Below, one piece after another: positions 25,359 through 33,832 of a stretch of DNA of 64,000 nt; position 1 is the stretch's first letter; each line of letters starts with the position of its first letter. The position numbers and the translations under genes are program-made. The stretch comes from CAXRDE01 sp964229355 (GTDB lineage: Bacteria; Cyanobacteriota; Sericytochromatia; UBA7694): NCBI GenBank assembly GCA_964229355.1, contig CAXRDE010000019.1, positions 62,001 through 126,000 on the forward strand, given 5' to 3'. The notes under the pieces are model-generated. The model was not told the DNA's origin, searched no databases, and saw only the letters and a list, made by a program, of their open reading frames with translations.

Positions 25359-28333
25359 GGCTGCACTTCAAGCACATAAGCCGCCATTTGCTTATAAACC
25401 TTTTCCAGACCCTGAATATTTTGGGTTTGGGCCAATTGTTCAATCGCTCCGCCCATGCCTGACAACAGCGGGAAGCCGAAGGATGCCCCCGAGCCTTTTA
25501 AACTGTGCCCCATGCGTTCAAGGTGTTCCCAATCAAAGCTTTGGGCAGCCAGCATTTTTTCAAAACGCTCAAGCTCTTGCCGACGGGAATTAAAAAACAC
25601 CGGGTAAATCGGAGCCAGCTGAGGAAGAAAGCGAAACCCGGGTTCTTCTTCGGGACCTTTGGGGACGATAGGTGCAGGGCGGGAAGTGGCCGTGCTTAAG
25701 GGCAGCAACAGCTCGTCTAAGGTCTTAAGCAAAATACGTTGTGACAAGGGCTTGGTCAACGTCATCAAACAACCCGCTTCAGTCGCAGCCTGTGCGGCCT
25801 GCTCAGAAGCATCTGCTGTCAACGCCACAATCCGCGGTGAGGAGTCCTGGGCCAATTGCTGGATCGCACGGGTAGCACTCAAACCGTCCAGTACCGGCAT
25901 TTGCATATCCATAAGGGTCAGATCCGGTTGGTACTTTTTCCAGGCCTGAATGCCTTCATGGCCGTTGTGGGCAAAATGTAAAACCAATGGAAAACCTTCC
26001 AGATAAGCAGCCATCAACGCCCTATTTTCAGCCGCGTCTTCAACCACCAAAAGTATAGCTGGGCGAGACCAACGCTCAGACCAGTGTTTACGATAGGTTT
26101 CAGGTGACTTCTCAACAATGGACTCAAGAGGAGCTGTGGGAAGTTCCGCTTCCGGTAAGGGCATGACCACCGAAAAACAGCTGCCTTTACCGGGGACGCT
26201 TTGCACAGAAATTTCACCGTCATGCAGCATGACAAGCTCTTTGGCAATACTCAGACCCAGGCCTGTGCCACCGTACTCCCGCGTAATCGAAGAGTCGGCC
26301 TGGCGAAAGCGCTCAAAAATAAGGTTTTGCTGGGATGCATTAATGCCCACACCACTGTCTGCTACGTCAATTTGCACCTGATTTTGATCAAAGTGAACCG
26401 TAATCTTAACATAGCCCTTGGCAGTGAACTTCAGGGCATTATCTACCAAAATAAATAGAATCTGCCGAATACGCTGTGCATCACCTAAAAATCCTGCGCG
26501 AGCCGCTTCAGCAATTTCATAGCTCAAACGCAAACCTTTTTCTTCGGCTTTGTAACGAAAAACAGAAATGCATTGCTGCAATAAGGGTTCTAAGCAAAAG
26601 GGCTGGGGATGCAAGTCCAGACGGCCCGACTCTAAACGGGCAAAATCCAAAATATGGTTAATCAAGGTCAGTAGGTTTTCACCCGCGCCCCGGGCGCTTT
26701 CTACATAACTGGTTTGCGTCGCAGACAAATCTTGTTGATGCAATAATTCAAGCATTCCCAGGACAGCGTTGAGTGGGGTCCGTATTTCATGGCTCATAAC
26801 AGCTAAGAACTCCGATTTTGCCGCAGAGGCACTGATAGCATGATCACGCAGGGCCAGGGCATTTTTTTCGGCCTGGCGTAAAGAAGTCACATCGGTACCA
26901 TACACATGAAAAATATCTTCATGGGCGAAATAAACGGCCAGCAATTGAAAACTTCGTTTACCAAAGGGTACATCCGTTAATAACGTTTGCCCGGATAGCT
27001 TCGCTTTCAGCACCTCTGAAAACAAAGCCTCGGGCACACGACCGTAAAGATCCGTATGCCAACTGCTCAAAAGATAACGGGCGGGTATGTTAGCATATAG
27101 CACCTGTCCCTGGCCACTGAGCTGGAGCACGGGATTTGGATCTTTCTCAGGAAATTGCGCCAGGCGTCGCTTTTCTGATTCAGACAAAACTTTATCGGTC
27201 ACATCGCGAAAGACCCACAAATGCCCCGTGAGCAAGTGATCAAACAAAATCGGTATTGCATCGTGCTCCACAAAGCGGCCCGTATGGCAGGCATAAACCT
27301 TACCTAGAAAAGCTTTTTTTTCCTGGCGCAATACACTGAGGGCCGTCAAATACTGCTGAGGCTCTGCAAAGTTTTCAGCGATTTGGTCGTGCAACACATG
27401 GGCATCCATATTTTCCTGGGTATTATGACAACCAAACATTTCCTGCAGAGAAGTATTCCACAAGAGGACCTTTCCATCGCGATTTTCAAGAAAAATGCCC
27501 AACTGAAGATGGGTCACGATGGTTTCCAGGCGGGCCTTCGTTTCTTTGAGTTTCTTTTCGGTACGTTGCGCTTCCGTAATGTTGCGCAGATAGAGAGTGT
27601 AAGCATACTGGTTCCCCATCAAAACGGGTACACATCGCACGTCCAACGTATAAGGTTGAGAACCCCATTCCCAAAAGCTGCCCGCAGGGACCGTTTGCGT
27701 CAGCCAACGCTTCACCATTTTCTTCAACCTGGGTTGTACCCCAAGAATGTCTAGCAGGTTTTGGTGCTCAGATAATGAACAACCCAAAAGTCCCTCTGCG
27801 CGGGGATTTGCAGAACGAACGATGCCCTGGTGGTCCACAAAGATCACGCCATCAGGGGAAGTGTTCAACACCGCCTGGAGTCGGTTCACCAGCTCCAGGT
27901 TCTGCATTTGCAATTCCCGGTGATGTAAGGCCTTGTGTAGGGTTTCACCCAATTTTTGCAAGACACTCTGCAACACAGAGCCCGGAGGGTCACGAAACAC
28001 CAGTTGCAGTAGGAAGGGGCTGTTGCCCTGTAAGGGGAAACACCAGTGATCCGAGAGCACCCTGAGCTCTGGCAAATTAAGGGCCAGGAGTTCAACGGGA
28101 TGTTTAAGATCTCGTAAAACCCGATGGGCAGACTCCGCAGGCAATCCAGCTTGCCCTAACATCTCAAAGCCATCACCTTGCTTTTTCCAGAGCAACAACA
28201 CGGGCAGATTCAGCTTTGACACCATGTCTTCAAGCACATGTTCCAGGGTGCGATCTGAAGAAAAGAGCGACAATACACTCAGGGTCAGTTCATGCACCAA
28301 AGCCAAACTTTGTGAAGAAGACAACGAATCCAT
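25325..28333 (-). CDS. Soluble multi-PAS hybrid histidine kinase with REC and HPt
   Basis: A 1002-residue phosphorelay protein without transmembrane segments. Residues 1-140 look like a GAF-type domain. Three PAS-like domains follow (about 150-260, 270-380 and 390-490). HisKA lies near 505-570 with phospho-His in AVMSHEIRTPLNAVLGM. HATPase lies near 600-730 with ILVDNALKFTAKGY, DSGVGI and GGTGLGLSIA. An intact receiver follows (VVEDAAEN; phospho-Asp in LTLMDMQMPVLDG). The C-terminal HPt carries the His in LERMGHSLKGSGASFGF. All phospho-acceptors are present. It ends the leftward EPS operon and could feed the receiver-kinase encoded at 17959-19089. Confidence 0.92.
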   Translation of the reverse strand: MDSLSSSQSLALVHELTLSVLSLFSSDRTLEHVLEDMVSKLNLPVLLLWKKQGDGFEMLGQAGLPAESAHRVLRDLKHPVELLALNLPELRVLSDHWCFPLQGNSPFLLQLVFRDPPGSVLQSVLQKLGETLHKALHHRELQMQNLELVNRLQAVLNTSPDGVIFVDHQGIVRSANPRAEGLLGCSLSEHQNLLDILGVQPRLKKMVKRWLTQTVPAGSFWEWGSQPYTLDVRCVPVLMGNQYAYTLYLRNITEAQRTEKKLKETKARLETIVTHLQLGIFLENRDGKVLLWNTSLQEMFGCHNTQENMDAHVLHDQIAENFAEPQQYLTALSVLRQEKKAFLGKVYACHTGRFVEHDAIPILFDHLLTGHLWVFRDVTDKVLSESEKRRLAQFPEKDPNPVLQLSGQGQVLYANIPARYLLSSWHTDLYGRVPEALFSEVLKAKLSGQTLLTDVPFGKRSFQLLAVYFAHEDIFHVYGTDVTSLRQAEKNALALRDHAISASAAKSEFLAVMSHEIRTPLNAVLGMLELLHQQDLSATQTSYVESARGAGENLLTLINHILDFARLESGRLDLHPQPFCLEPLLQQCISVFRYKAEEKGLRLSYEIAEAARAGFLGDAQRIRQILFILVDNALKFTAKGYVKITVHFDQNQVQIDVADSGVGINASQQNLIFERFRQADSSITREYGGTGLGLSIAKELVMLHDGEISVQSVPGKGSCFSVVMPLPEAELPTAPLESIVEKSPETYRKHWSERWSRPAILLVVEDAAENRALMAAYLEGFPLVLHFAHNGHEGIQAWKKYQPDLTLMDMQMPVLDGLSATRAIQQLAQDSSPRIVALTADASEQAAQAATEAGCLMTLTKPLSQRILLKTLDELLLPLSTATSRPAPIVPKGPEEEPGFRFLPQLAPIYPVFFNSRRQELERFEKMLAAQSFDWEHLERMGHSLKGSGASFGFPLLSGMGGAIEQLAQTQNIQGLEKVYKQMAAYVLEVQPQIEALMQSRK

Positions 28334-28357
28334 ACTAGGTGAGATTTTTCTCCAAAA

Positions 28358-29761
28358 TTACCGGTAATGTTGAAAGGGCACCCATAATTTCCCTTTCCGG
28401 CACAGCATTCTCAATTCCCGAGCTCCATGCCTTACCCAAGGGGATATAGATATGGGTATGAGAGCAACCTTCAGATATTCTGCCATGCTCAGCTGTAGAA
28501 ATCTATAGGTCAAAGGCAAATAACCGCCCAAAGTCACAAAAAGATTCGGAATCAGCGTGCCCAACGCTACCCCAACAATCCCCAGATACGGGGCCAATAC
28601 CACACTAAGCACCAGATTCCCCACCGCTTCTGCCACAGCCAGCCGCATGAGAACCCGCTCTTGTTGACACATGAGCATGACCTGGGTAGAGGTACTGCGC
28701 ACCACAATTTGTAGCGCCATCGAAAAGAGTAAAATGCGCCCACTGAGCGCAACCGCGGGGTCTTTTAGGTTTAGCCAGGCCTCAAGCAACAGCGGAAGCC
28801 CCCAAAATAGAGGGCCAAAGCTCCAAAGCACCAGGGTGAAAACCCAGCGTTGACTGCGCAAAAACACCTGCTGCAAAGCCTGATGATCCCCTTTTTGAAA
28901 GTGTACAGCCACCTGAGGGCCGAGGACATCATGCAGTTGCGTTGTGTACTGGCGATACATCTCGGTGACCCGTTGAACAATCTGATACCCCGCCACCGCA
29001 GCCAAACCGAGCGTGCCCGAAATAACCAGCTGATCGGTGCGAAAAATAACCAAATTGGTCAGGGTAATCATCCAGGCAAACAGACTAAAGTGTAGCAATT
29101 CACGCACCAGACTCCACCGGGGGAGCGCCCATGTCAAAGGTTTGTGCTCACGGCGTACCCGCCAAAAGAAAGCGGCAGCGAGCCCTGTGTTCACAAGCGC
29201 CGTGACGCCCAGACTTACCCAAACCATCGCCATCAAAGGATCTGAAGCGTACGCAAGCGCCCAAAGGCTCAACAGCAAGTGCAAGACAACGCCCAGCGCC
29301 TGAATCGCATTACGCAGCACCAAAGCTTCCATCCCCCGTAAAAGTTCCACAAAGCAACCCGAAGGAAACAATAAGGCTGTCCCCAGGCCAAAAATCCAAA
29401 AGATATACCGATAATGGACAAAACGCTCGGGGGAAAGTCCCGGTAAAAAAAACGCCAATCCCTGGGTCATGGCCCAAACCCCCACAGCCATAAGCAAACC
29501 CATCAGGCCATATAACATCGCTGCAGTGCTTAGCAATGCACCAAAAGGGCGCTCATGACCCGCCCGCCACTGACTGGTATATTTTTGCAGTGCTGTACCC
29601 AAACCAAAGTCCAGCAGCAGGGCATAAGCAAAAACGGACCATAAGAGCGCCCAGAAGCCGTAAGCCTCTGAAGAAAACCCCAGGAACAACTGGCGGGTCA
29701 GCACCACCATAGACACCAGACGTAACCCCAACAAAGCATAATTAGACAGCGTGGCGCCCAT
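28358..29761 (-). CDS. Wzx-like polysaccharide flippase (MATE/MOP superfamily)
   Basis: A 467-residue integral membrane protein with about 12-14 hydrophobic helices, beginning MGATLSNYALLGLRLVSMVVLTRQLF. The layout and the late stretch MCQQERVLMRLAVAEAVGNL fit the polysaccharide biosynthesis (Wzx/RfbX) family. It would flip the undecaprenyl-linked repeat unit to the periplasmic face. An excellent AGGAGGTGA site lies upstream of the ATG, inside the last codons of the upstream glycosyltransferase gene (20 bp overlap). Confidence 0.88.
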   Translation of the reverse strand: MGATLSNYALLGLRLVSMVVLTRQLFLGFSSEAYGFWALLWSVFAYALLLDFGLGTALQKYTSQWRAGHERPFGALLSTAAMLYGLMGLLMAVGVWAMTQGLAFFLPGLSPERFVHYRYIFWIFGLGTALLFPSGCFVELLRGMEALVLRNAIQALGVVLHLLLSLWALAYASDPLMAMVWVSLGVTALVNTGLAAAFFWRVRREHKPLTWALPRWSLVRELLHFSLFAWMITLTNLVIFRTDQLVISGTLGLAAVAGYQIVQRVTEMYRQYTTQLHDVLGPQVAVHFQKGDHQALQQVFLRSQRWVFTLVLWSFGPLFWGLPLLLEAWLNLKDPAVALSGRILLFSMALQIVVRSTSTQVMLMCQQERVLMRLAVAEAVGNLVLSVVLAPYLGIVGVALGTLIPNLFVTLGGYLPLTYRFLQLSMAEYLKVALIPISISPWVRHGARELRMLCRKGKLWVPFQHYR

Positions 29762-30929
29762 GGGTCACCTCCTGTGATGCTACAGCATGCTGTAAAACTT
29801 TCAATACCTGGCTTTTAACGCCCTCAAGAGCGTAGTGGGTGCGCACATGATCGCGAGCCCGTGCACTCACCTGCTGACACTGCTGGGGATGGGCCATTAA
29901 ATACTGCCATAAACGCTGAATTTCAAGCACCTGCTGTGCTTCATTTTGTACCGGAAACAACCAGCCCGTTTCACCAGAGGTGACAATTTCAGCGGGCCCG
30001 TAGGCATTAGGGGCCACCACATTGAGGCCATGCATCATCGCTTCAATCAGCACCAGGCCAAAGGGTTCCCGCATACAGGTGGGCATCAGCAGCAGCTGAT
30101 ACCTGGGATACAAGGTATCCGTGGACTGCCACCCCAAAAAACGCACCGCCTGCTGAAGCTGATGCTGCACAACCCACGCCTGGCATGCCGCCACGTAGGC
30201 CGCATCCCCGGTTCCAGCGATGTCCAGCGATACCGCATAGCCTGCCTGGCGTAAGTCTTTCAAGGCTTTCAGAGCCAGATGTAAGCCTTTTTCGGGATCG
30301 AGTCTCCCCACAAACAACGCCCGTTCCAGACCGAAAGCAGGTTCCTGGGGTACAGCCGAGGGAGTTGGTAGGGGGACACCATTGGGAATCACCCGCAAGA
30401 ATTGCACTGCATACCGCCGTTGTAATTCCTCTGCCAGCCACTGCGAGACACAAATAACATGCGGCAGTCGCAAAGTGCGTTGCTGTAAGCCAGGAATCAT
30501 GCCTTTGATAGCGCGTCGTAAACGCGCCTTAAAACCCGATTTAAAATAGCTGTCTGGCCACATATCTCCCATTTCAAACACCCGGGGGACAGCGGCATCT
30601 TCTGCAGCATACAGGGGCGCTAAACTAATCCCCCGTTGCGACCACACATAAATAACGTCGGGTTGAAAGCGTTGAATCGCAAGGGCGGTAATGTGATAAT
30701 TTTGACGCTCCACACGCCATTTTTGAGTATAGCTCGGGCGATGGTAATCAATGGTCAGCAATTGCCGTAAAACGCCCTCCTCCTGTACCTCAGACGTCCA
30801 CTCCCGCGACAGAACCTGCACACAGTGCCCCTGGACCCTTAAAAAGTCGACGGTATCGGCACAGGCTTTTTCGTAGCCCCCCACCATATCAGGCGGGTAA
30901 TAATTACTGATGACCAAAATCCTTAGCAT
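29742..30929 (-). CDS. Glycosyltransferase family 4 (EPS)
   Basis: A 395-residue GT-B enzyme. The N-terminus MLRILVISNYYPPDMVGGYE has the first strand and the glycine-rich acceptor loop. The donor half shows ALFVGRLDPEKGLHLALKAL and PTCMREPFGLVLIEAMMHG with the catalytic-site Glu residues. GGGGGAGAGG precedes the ATG. It has its own EPS-type promoter (site D), embedded in the end of the upstream wzy-like gene, so it can be transcribed separately from that gene. Confidence 0.9.
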   Translation of the reverse strand: MLRILVISNYYPPDMVGGYEKACADTVDFLRVQGHCVQVLSREWTSEVQEEGVLRQLLTIDYHRPSYTQKWRVERQNYHITALAIQRFQPDVIYVWSQRGISLAPLYAAEDAAVPRVFEMGDMWPDSYFKSGFKARLRRAIKGMIPGLQQRTLRLPHVICVSQWLAEELQRRYAVQFLRVIPNGVPLPTPSAVPQEPAFGLERALFVGRLDPEKGLHLALKALKDLRQAGYAVSLDIAGTGDAAYVAACQAWVVQHQLQQAVRFLGWQSTDTLYPRYQLLLMPTCMREPFGLVLIEAMMHGLNVVAPNAYGPAEIVTSGETGWLFPVQNEAQQVLEIQRLWQYLMAHPQQCQQVSARARDHVRTHYALEGVKSQVLKVLQHAVASQEVTHGRHAV

Positions 30930-30975
30930 GTGGTGTACCTCTCCCCCTGATTATGCGTTTACCCGGCAGCGGATG

Positions 30976-31017
30976 CTATCGGAGAAGACCACGGGCCGGT
31001 GTCAGGTTTTTCTGACA
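30976..31017 (-). promoter_or_regulatory. EPS-type promoter/operator inside the wzy-like gene end (site D)
   Basis: On the minus strand, TGTCAGAAAAACCTGACA (31000-31017) is followed by 17 bp and then CCGATAG (30976-30982). The TAG of that element is the stop codon of the wzy-like gene. The palindrome itself encodes CQKNLT of its C-terminus. The next gene starts 46 bp downstream. Confidence 0.8.
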
Positions 31018-32325
31018 GGCCACTCGCTCCAACACCAGAATGAGCGCAAAAACCCACATGAGCTGGTAATAATTATTGGATTGCTTCAAAACCCACTCAA
31101 AACAAGAGTTACACAAGATACTGGTCAGGCCAGCCCCCAGGCCCAGTCCCCACATGCGAAAATAAGGGTGACGGGCCTTTAGGCATAGCCGTAACGCGCG
31201 AAACACAAAAGACCAGACAAAAAGCAAATAGACCAACAGCGTATGCCAACCACTCTCTGCCGCAATCATCAGATAAATGGTTTCCACAAGTCCGCCCTTT
31301 TCTTCTTCAGCATAGGGATCGGTCGCTTTTTGCCTGGGAATATGATCGCCATAGGGGTAAGGGGGATTAATTTTTAAGCCAAACTGGTTAAGTCCCACCC
31401 CCAGCGGCTTATCTTTGACCATGTTCAAGGCAGCAATTGCCAACACCGCCCGCACCTCCATGGATTCTTCAGGAGCGGTTTCAAAGCGTTCTTGAATAGA
31501 GTCTGCCGCTTTCCAGGCAATTAAAGCCCCCGCGCAAGCCGCCAGGGTAAGCACGCCAATTTTGCGCGCATTGATTTGCTTTGGGTGCAAAGAAAAAAAC
31601 AAAACAAGCCCCAACCCCAGCCCCAAAAACAAGAGGCCACCCCGAGAAAAGGTAAACACCGTACACAGCATTCCCGCGCACCAAAAAGCAAAGGAAACCA
31701 TCAACAATGATTTTTTTTGCTGAGGGTGGTGTAGTACATAAGCAAAAAGCAAGCAGTTAAAGAGATTGGCGTACATGACCAGAGAGTTTTGGTGAGGAAA
31801 GGGGCCTTTGGCCTGCCACATGCCCTCTAGATATTTTTGCTTTAGCATGATCACAAAAATGTATACCATGGCGGAGCCGATACTGTAATACATCACCTGA
31901 AAATGTTTGGCCGTGCGAAACCACTGATAAATGACCCAGAACAAAAGATACATACGCAGCATTTTTAAAATTTCAAAAGCACTAAACAGAGGGTCCGCCG
32001 CAGAAACAATGGATAACAGACTCCCCAAAAGGTAGAGCACATAAAGCCAGGTCCCGGGGGGCGCACGATAAAGCTGCTGACGGCGATAGATGAGTAAATA
32101 GCACAGCATGCTGAGCAGCAGAAGGTCGATCAAAGACACCTCAAACCCTTTTGCCGTTCCCCGGTAAAACTCCCGGGATACAAAATTAATATCAACGGTT
32201 TTCACCGTCAAGAACAATAAAATGAAGCTGATATAAGGGTGCGTGCGCGGGTAACGCTGCAACATCAAGGTACCCAAAGGAACCCCCACACTGCAGGCTA
32301 AAAAAAAGGCCAAATACTTCATCAT
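30976..32325 (-). CDS. O-antigen polymerase/ligase-like membrane protein (Wzy/WaaL)
   Basis: A 449-residue membrane protein with roughly ten or more hydrophobic helices. A large hydrophilic loop (about 285-345) contains MVKDKPLGVGLNQFGLKINP. That loop and motif are typical of the Wzy_C/O-antigen ligase family. It would polymerise EPS repeat units at the periplasmic face. The ATG follows directly on the stop of the acyltransferase gene with no gap. Its last codons double as EPS promoter D for the next glycosyltransferase. Confidence 0.87.
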   Translation of the reverse strand: MMKYLAFFLACSVGVPLGTLMLQRYPRTHPYISFILLFLTVKTVDINFVSREFYRGTAKGFEVSLIDLLLLSMLCYLLIYRRQQLYRAPPGTWLYVLYLLGSLLSIVSAADPLFSAFEILKMLRMYLLFWVIYQWFRTAKHFQVMYYSIGSAMVYIFVIMLKQKYLEGMWQAKGPFPHQNSLVMYANLFNCLLFAYVLHHPQQKKSLLMVSFAFWCAGMLCTVFTFSRGGLLFLGLGLGLVLFFSLHPKQINARKIGVLTLAACAGALIAWKAADSIQERFETAPEESMEVRAVLAIAALNMVKDKPLGVGLNQFGLKINPPYPYGDHIPRQKATDPYAEEEKGGLVETIYLMIAAESGWHTLLVYLLFVWSFVFRALRLCLKARHPYFRMWGLGLGAGLTSILCNSCFEWVLKQSNNYYQLMWVFALILVLERVACQKNLTPARGLLR

Positions 32326-32871
32326 TTACATCACGGCTGCATCAGTATTTAGGGTGCGGTATTTTACCACGCGCGCCGGAATCCCCACGGCTACCCCCGC
32401 GGCAGGCACCGACTGCAGCACCACCGCATTGGCTCCAATCCGAGCATAGGCCCCCAGCGTCAGGACCCCCAATATCTTGGCTCCCGTGGCAATTTCGACC
32501 TCTTCATGAATATCCAGATACCCGCCCGCATGCTCCTCGCCACGGGCACCCAATGTCACCCCCTGATGCACAATACAATTGGGACCTATACGAACAAACT
32601 CACCAATGACGACACCCTGGGGGTGAGGCAAATACAGCCCCCCGGCAATGGTCGCCCCACGGGCAATATCACAGCCAAACAAGATTTGATTGGCCAGTGA
32701 AAAAAGGCGAGAGAGCCTCCCCCAGCGCTGACGATAACAGGCATGGCTCAAGCGCATCAGAAGCACAGGCAAGAGACGCGGATGCAGGATAAGTCGATAC
32801 ATGGCAGGGACAAAGGGCCATTGATTTTTAAGCTTGCAGATATCTGCCCGCAAATCCACTAAGATTTTCAT
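32326..32871 (-). CDS. Serine acetyltransferase-like O-acetyltransferase (EPS)
   Basis: A 181-residue hexapeptide-repeat acetyltransferase. The N-terminal helices contain MYRLILHPRLLPVLLMRLSH. A left-handed beta-helix from about 85 follows, with LFGCDIARGATIAGGLYLPH and TGAKILGVLTLGAYARIGAN. The closest familiar proteins are CysE-like acetyltransferases from polysaccharide clusters. At 181 residues it lacks the long N-terminal helical domain of true CysE. O-acetylation of an EPS sugar is more likely than cysteine synthesis, judging from context. It is the first gene behind site E, and the wzy-like gene follows with no gap. Confidence 0.83.
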   Translation of the reverse strand: MKILVDLRADICKLKNQWPFVPAMYRLILHPRLLPVLLMRLSHACYRQRWGRLSRLFSLANQILFGCDIARGATIAGGLYLPHPQGVVIGEFVRIGPNCIVHQGVTLGARGEEHAGGYLDIHEEVEIATGAKILGVLTLGAYARIGANAVVLQSVPAAGVAVGIPARVVKYRTLNTDAAVM

Positions 32872-32948
32872 GATTACACCCCGTCTGTGTCAGCGTAAGG
32901 CCAAATCGCCTTTCATACTGTTATGATGGGAGATAACGTTTTAAAACA

Positions 32949-32990
32949 CTATCAGCAAAGCTTACCCTGACGTGTCAGAAAATTCTGAAA
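32949..32990 (-). promoter_or_regulatory. EPS-type promoter/operator (site E)
   Basis: On the minus strand, TTTCAGAATTTTCTGACA (32973-32990) is followed by 17 bp and then CTGATAG (32949-32955). The acetyltransferase start is 77 bp downstream. On the plus strand the corresponding -10 position falls on the epimerase start codon and does not match, so this site serves only the leftward operon. Confidence 0.8.
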
Positions 32991-33010
32991 CCCAGCACAG
33001 AGGATGGTCT

Positions 33011-33832
33011 ATGCAAACCACTCATAAACATCGACGTATTTTTTTAACGGGACATCGGGGCTATTTGGGAGAATGTTTGGCCCACTTAATCCAGAGAGAT
33101 CCTGACCTAAGCCTGGTGACCTCAGAAGTACGCTTAGAATCCCTTCCAACCCAGAGCATTGATTGTGAGGGTGTCATTCATGGGGCCACACGCCGTGAGC
33201 CTGCAGCCGACGCGGCGGCTTTAAGCGGTTTATTAAATGCCCTACAAACACCCGTACCCTTTATTTTCACCTCATCGCTTAAAGTCTACGGAAACCACCA
33301 GCATCAGGCCACGGAGCAAACGCCCCCAGAGCCTGACAGCCCTTATGGTCAGAGCAAGTACCAGTTAGAGCGCCGCTTACAAAGGACCGATCATACGTTG
33401 AGCATTCTCCGTCTGGGCTCACTGTGGGGCTATGGTGTCAATCGCTATGGCAAAACCTTTCTCGATCAGGCTTTACAACGCATCGCCCAACACGAATCCA
33501 TTTCTATTTTGAGCCCTCCGGTTTACCGCAACCACCTCTTCGTCTGGGATGCAGCCCGTTGGATCCACCACATGGTACAAGACAAGCTGCAGATTCCTGT
33601 ACTTAATGTGGCTGGAGAAGCACAGCATTTCCAGGCGCAAATTGAAGACTTATGCCGTCATGCACCCTCAGGCTATCAACCCAGTATCGATTACCCCGAG
33701 AGCCCTGCCGCTCAACCCAGTCTACTCATGAGCACCGCCCTTTGGGAGCATCTGCGCCCCCATCCGCTCACTCCCTGGCCAGAGCTGGTAAAATACGCCT
33801 TTAAAAGTGGAGTCTTTGCGCATGAAAACTAA
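33011..33832 (+). CDS. NAD-dependent sugar epimerase/dehydratase (extended SDR)
   Basis: A 273-residue extended short-chain dehydrogenase/reductase. The start is the ATG at 33011 with an AGGA site. An in-frame GTG upstream would run through operator E and is less likely. IFLTGHRGYLGE is the NAD(P)-binding glycine motif, FTSSLKVYG holds the catalytic Ser, and YGQSKYQ holds the Tyr and Lys. It would modify a nucleotide sugar. It is the first gene of a rightward cassette with two ATP-grasp genes and a dioxygenase. Its 3' end overlaps the next gene by 11 bp. Confidence 0.85.
   Translation: MQTTHKHRRIFLTGHRGYLGECLAHLIQRDPDLSLVTSEVRLESLPTQSIDCEGVIHGATRREPAADAAALSGLLNALQTPVPFIFTSSLKVYGNHQHQATEQTPPEPDSPYGQSKYQLERRLQRTDHTLSILRLGSLWGYGVNRYGKTFLDQALQRIAQHESISILSPPVYRNHLFVWDAARWIHHMVQDKLQIPVLNVAGEAQHFQAQIEDLCRHAPSGYQPSIDYPESPAAQPSLLMSTALWEHLRPHPLTPWPELVKYAFKSGVFAHEN

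Noticed and set aside
32326..32871. True CysE for cysteine synthesis
   Set aside because: The protein lacks the long N-terminal domain of CysE and sits between wzy and an EPS promoter. O-acetylation of EPS fits better.
32972..33010. GTG-initiated extension of the epimerase
   Set aside because: It would translate operator E. The ATG at 33011 has AGGA and precedes the Rossmann fold by a normal distance.
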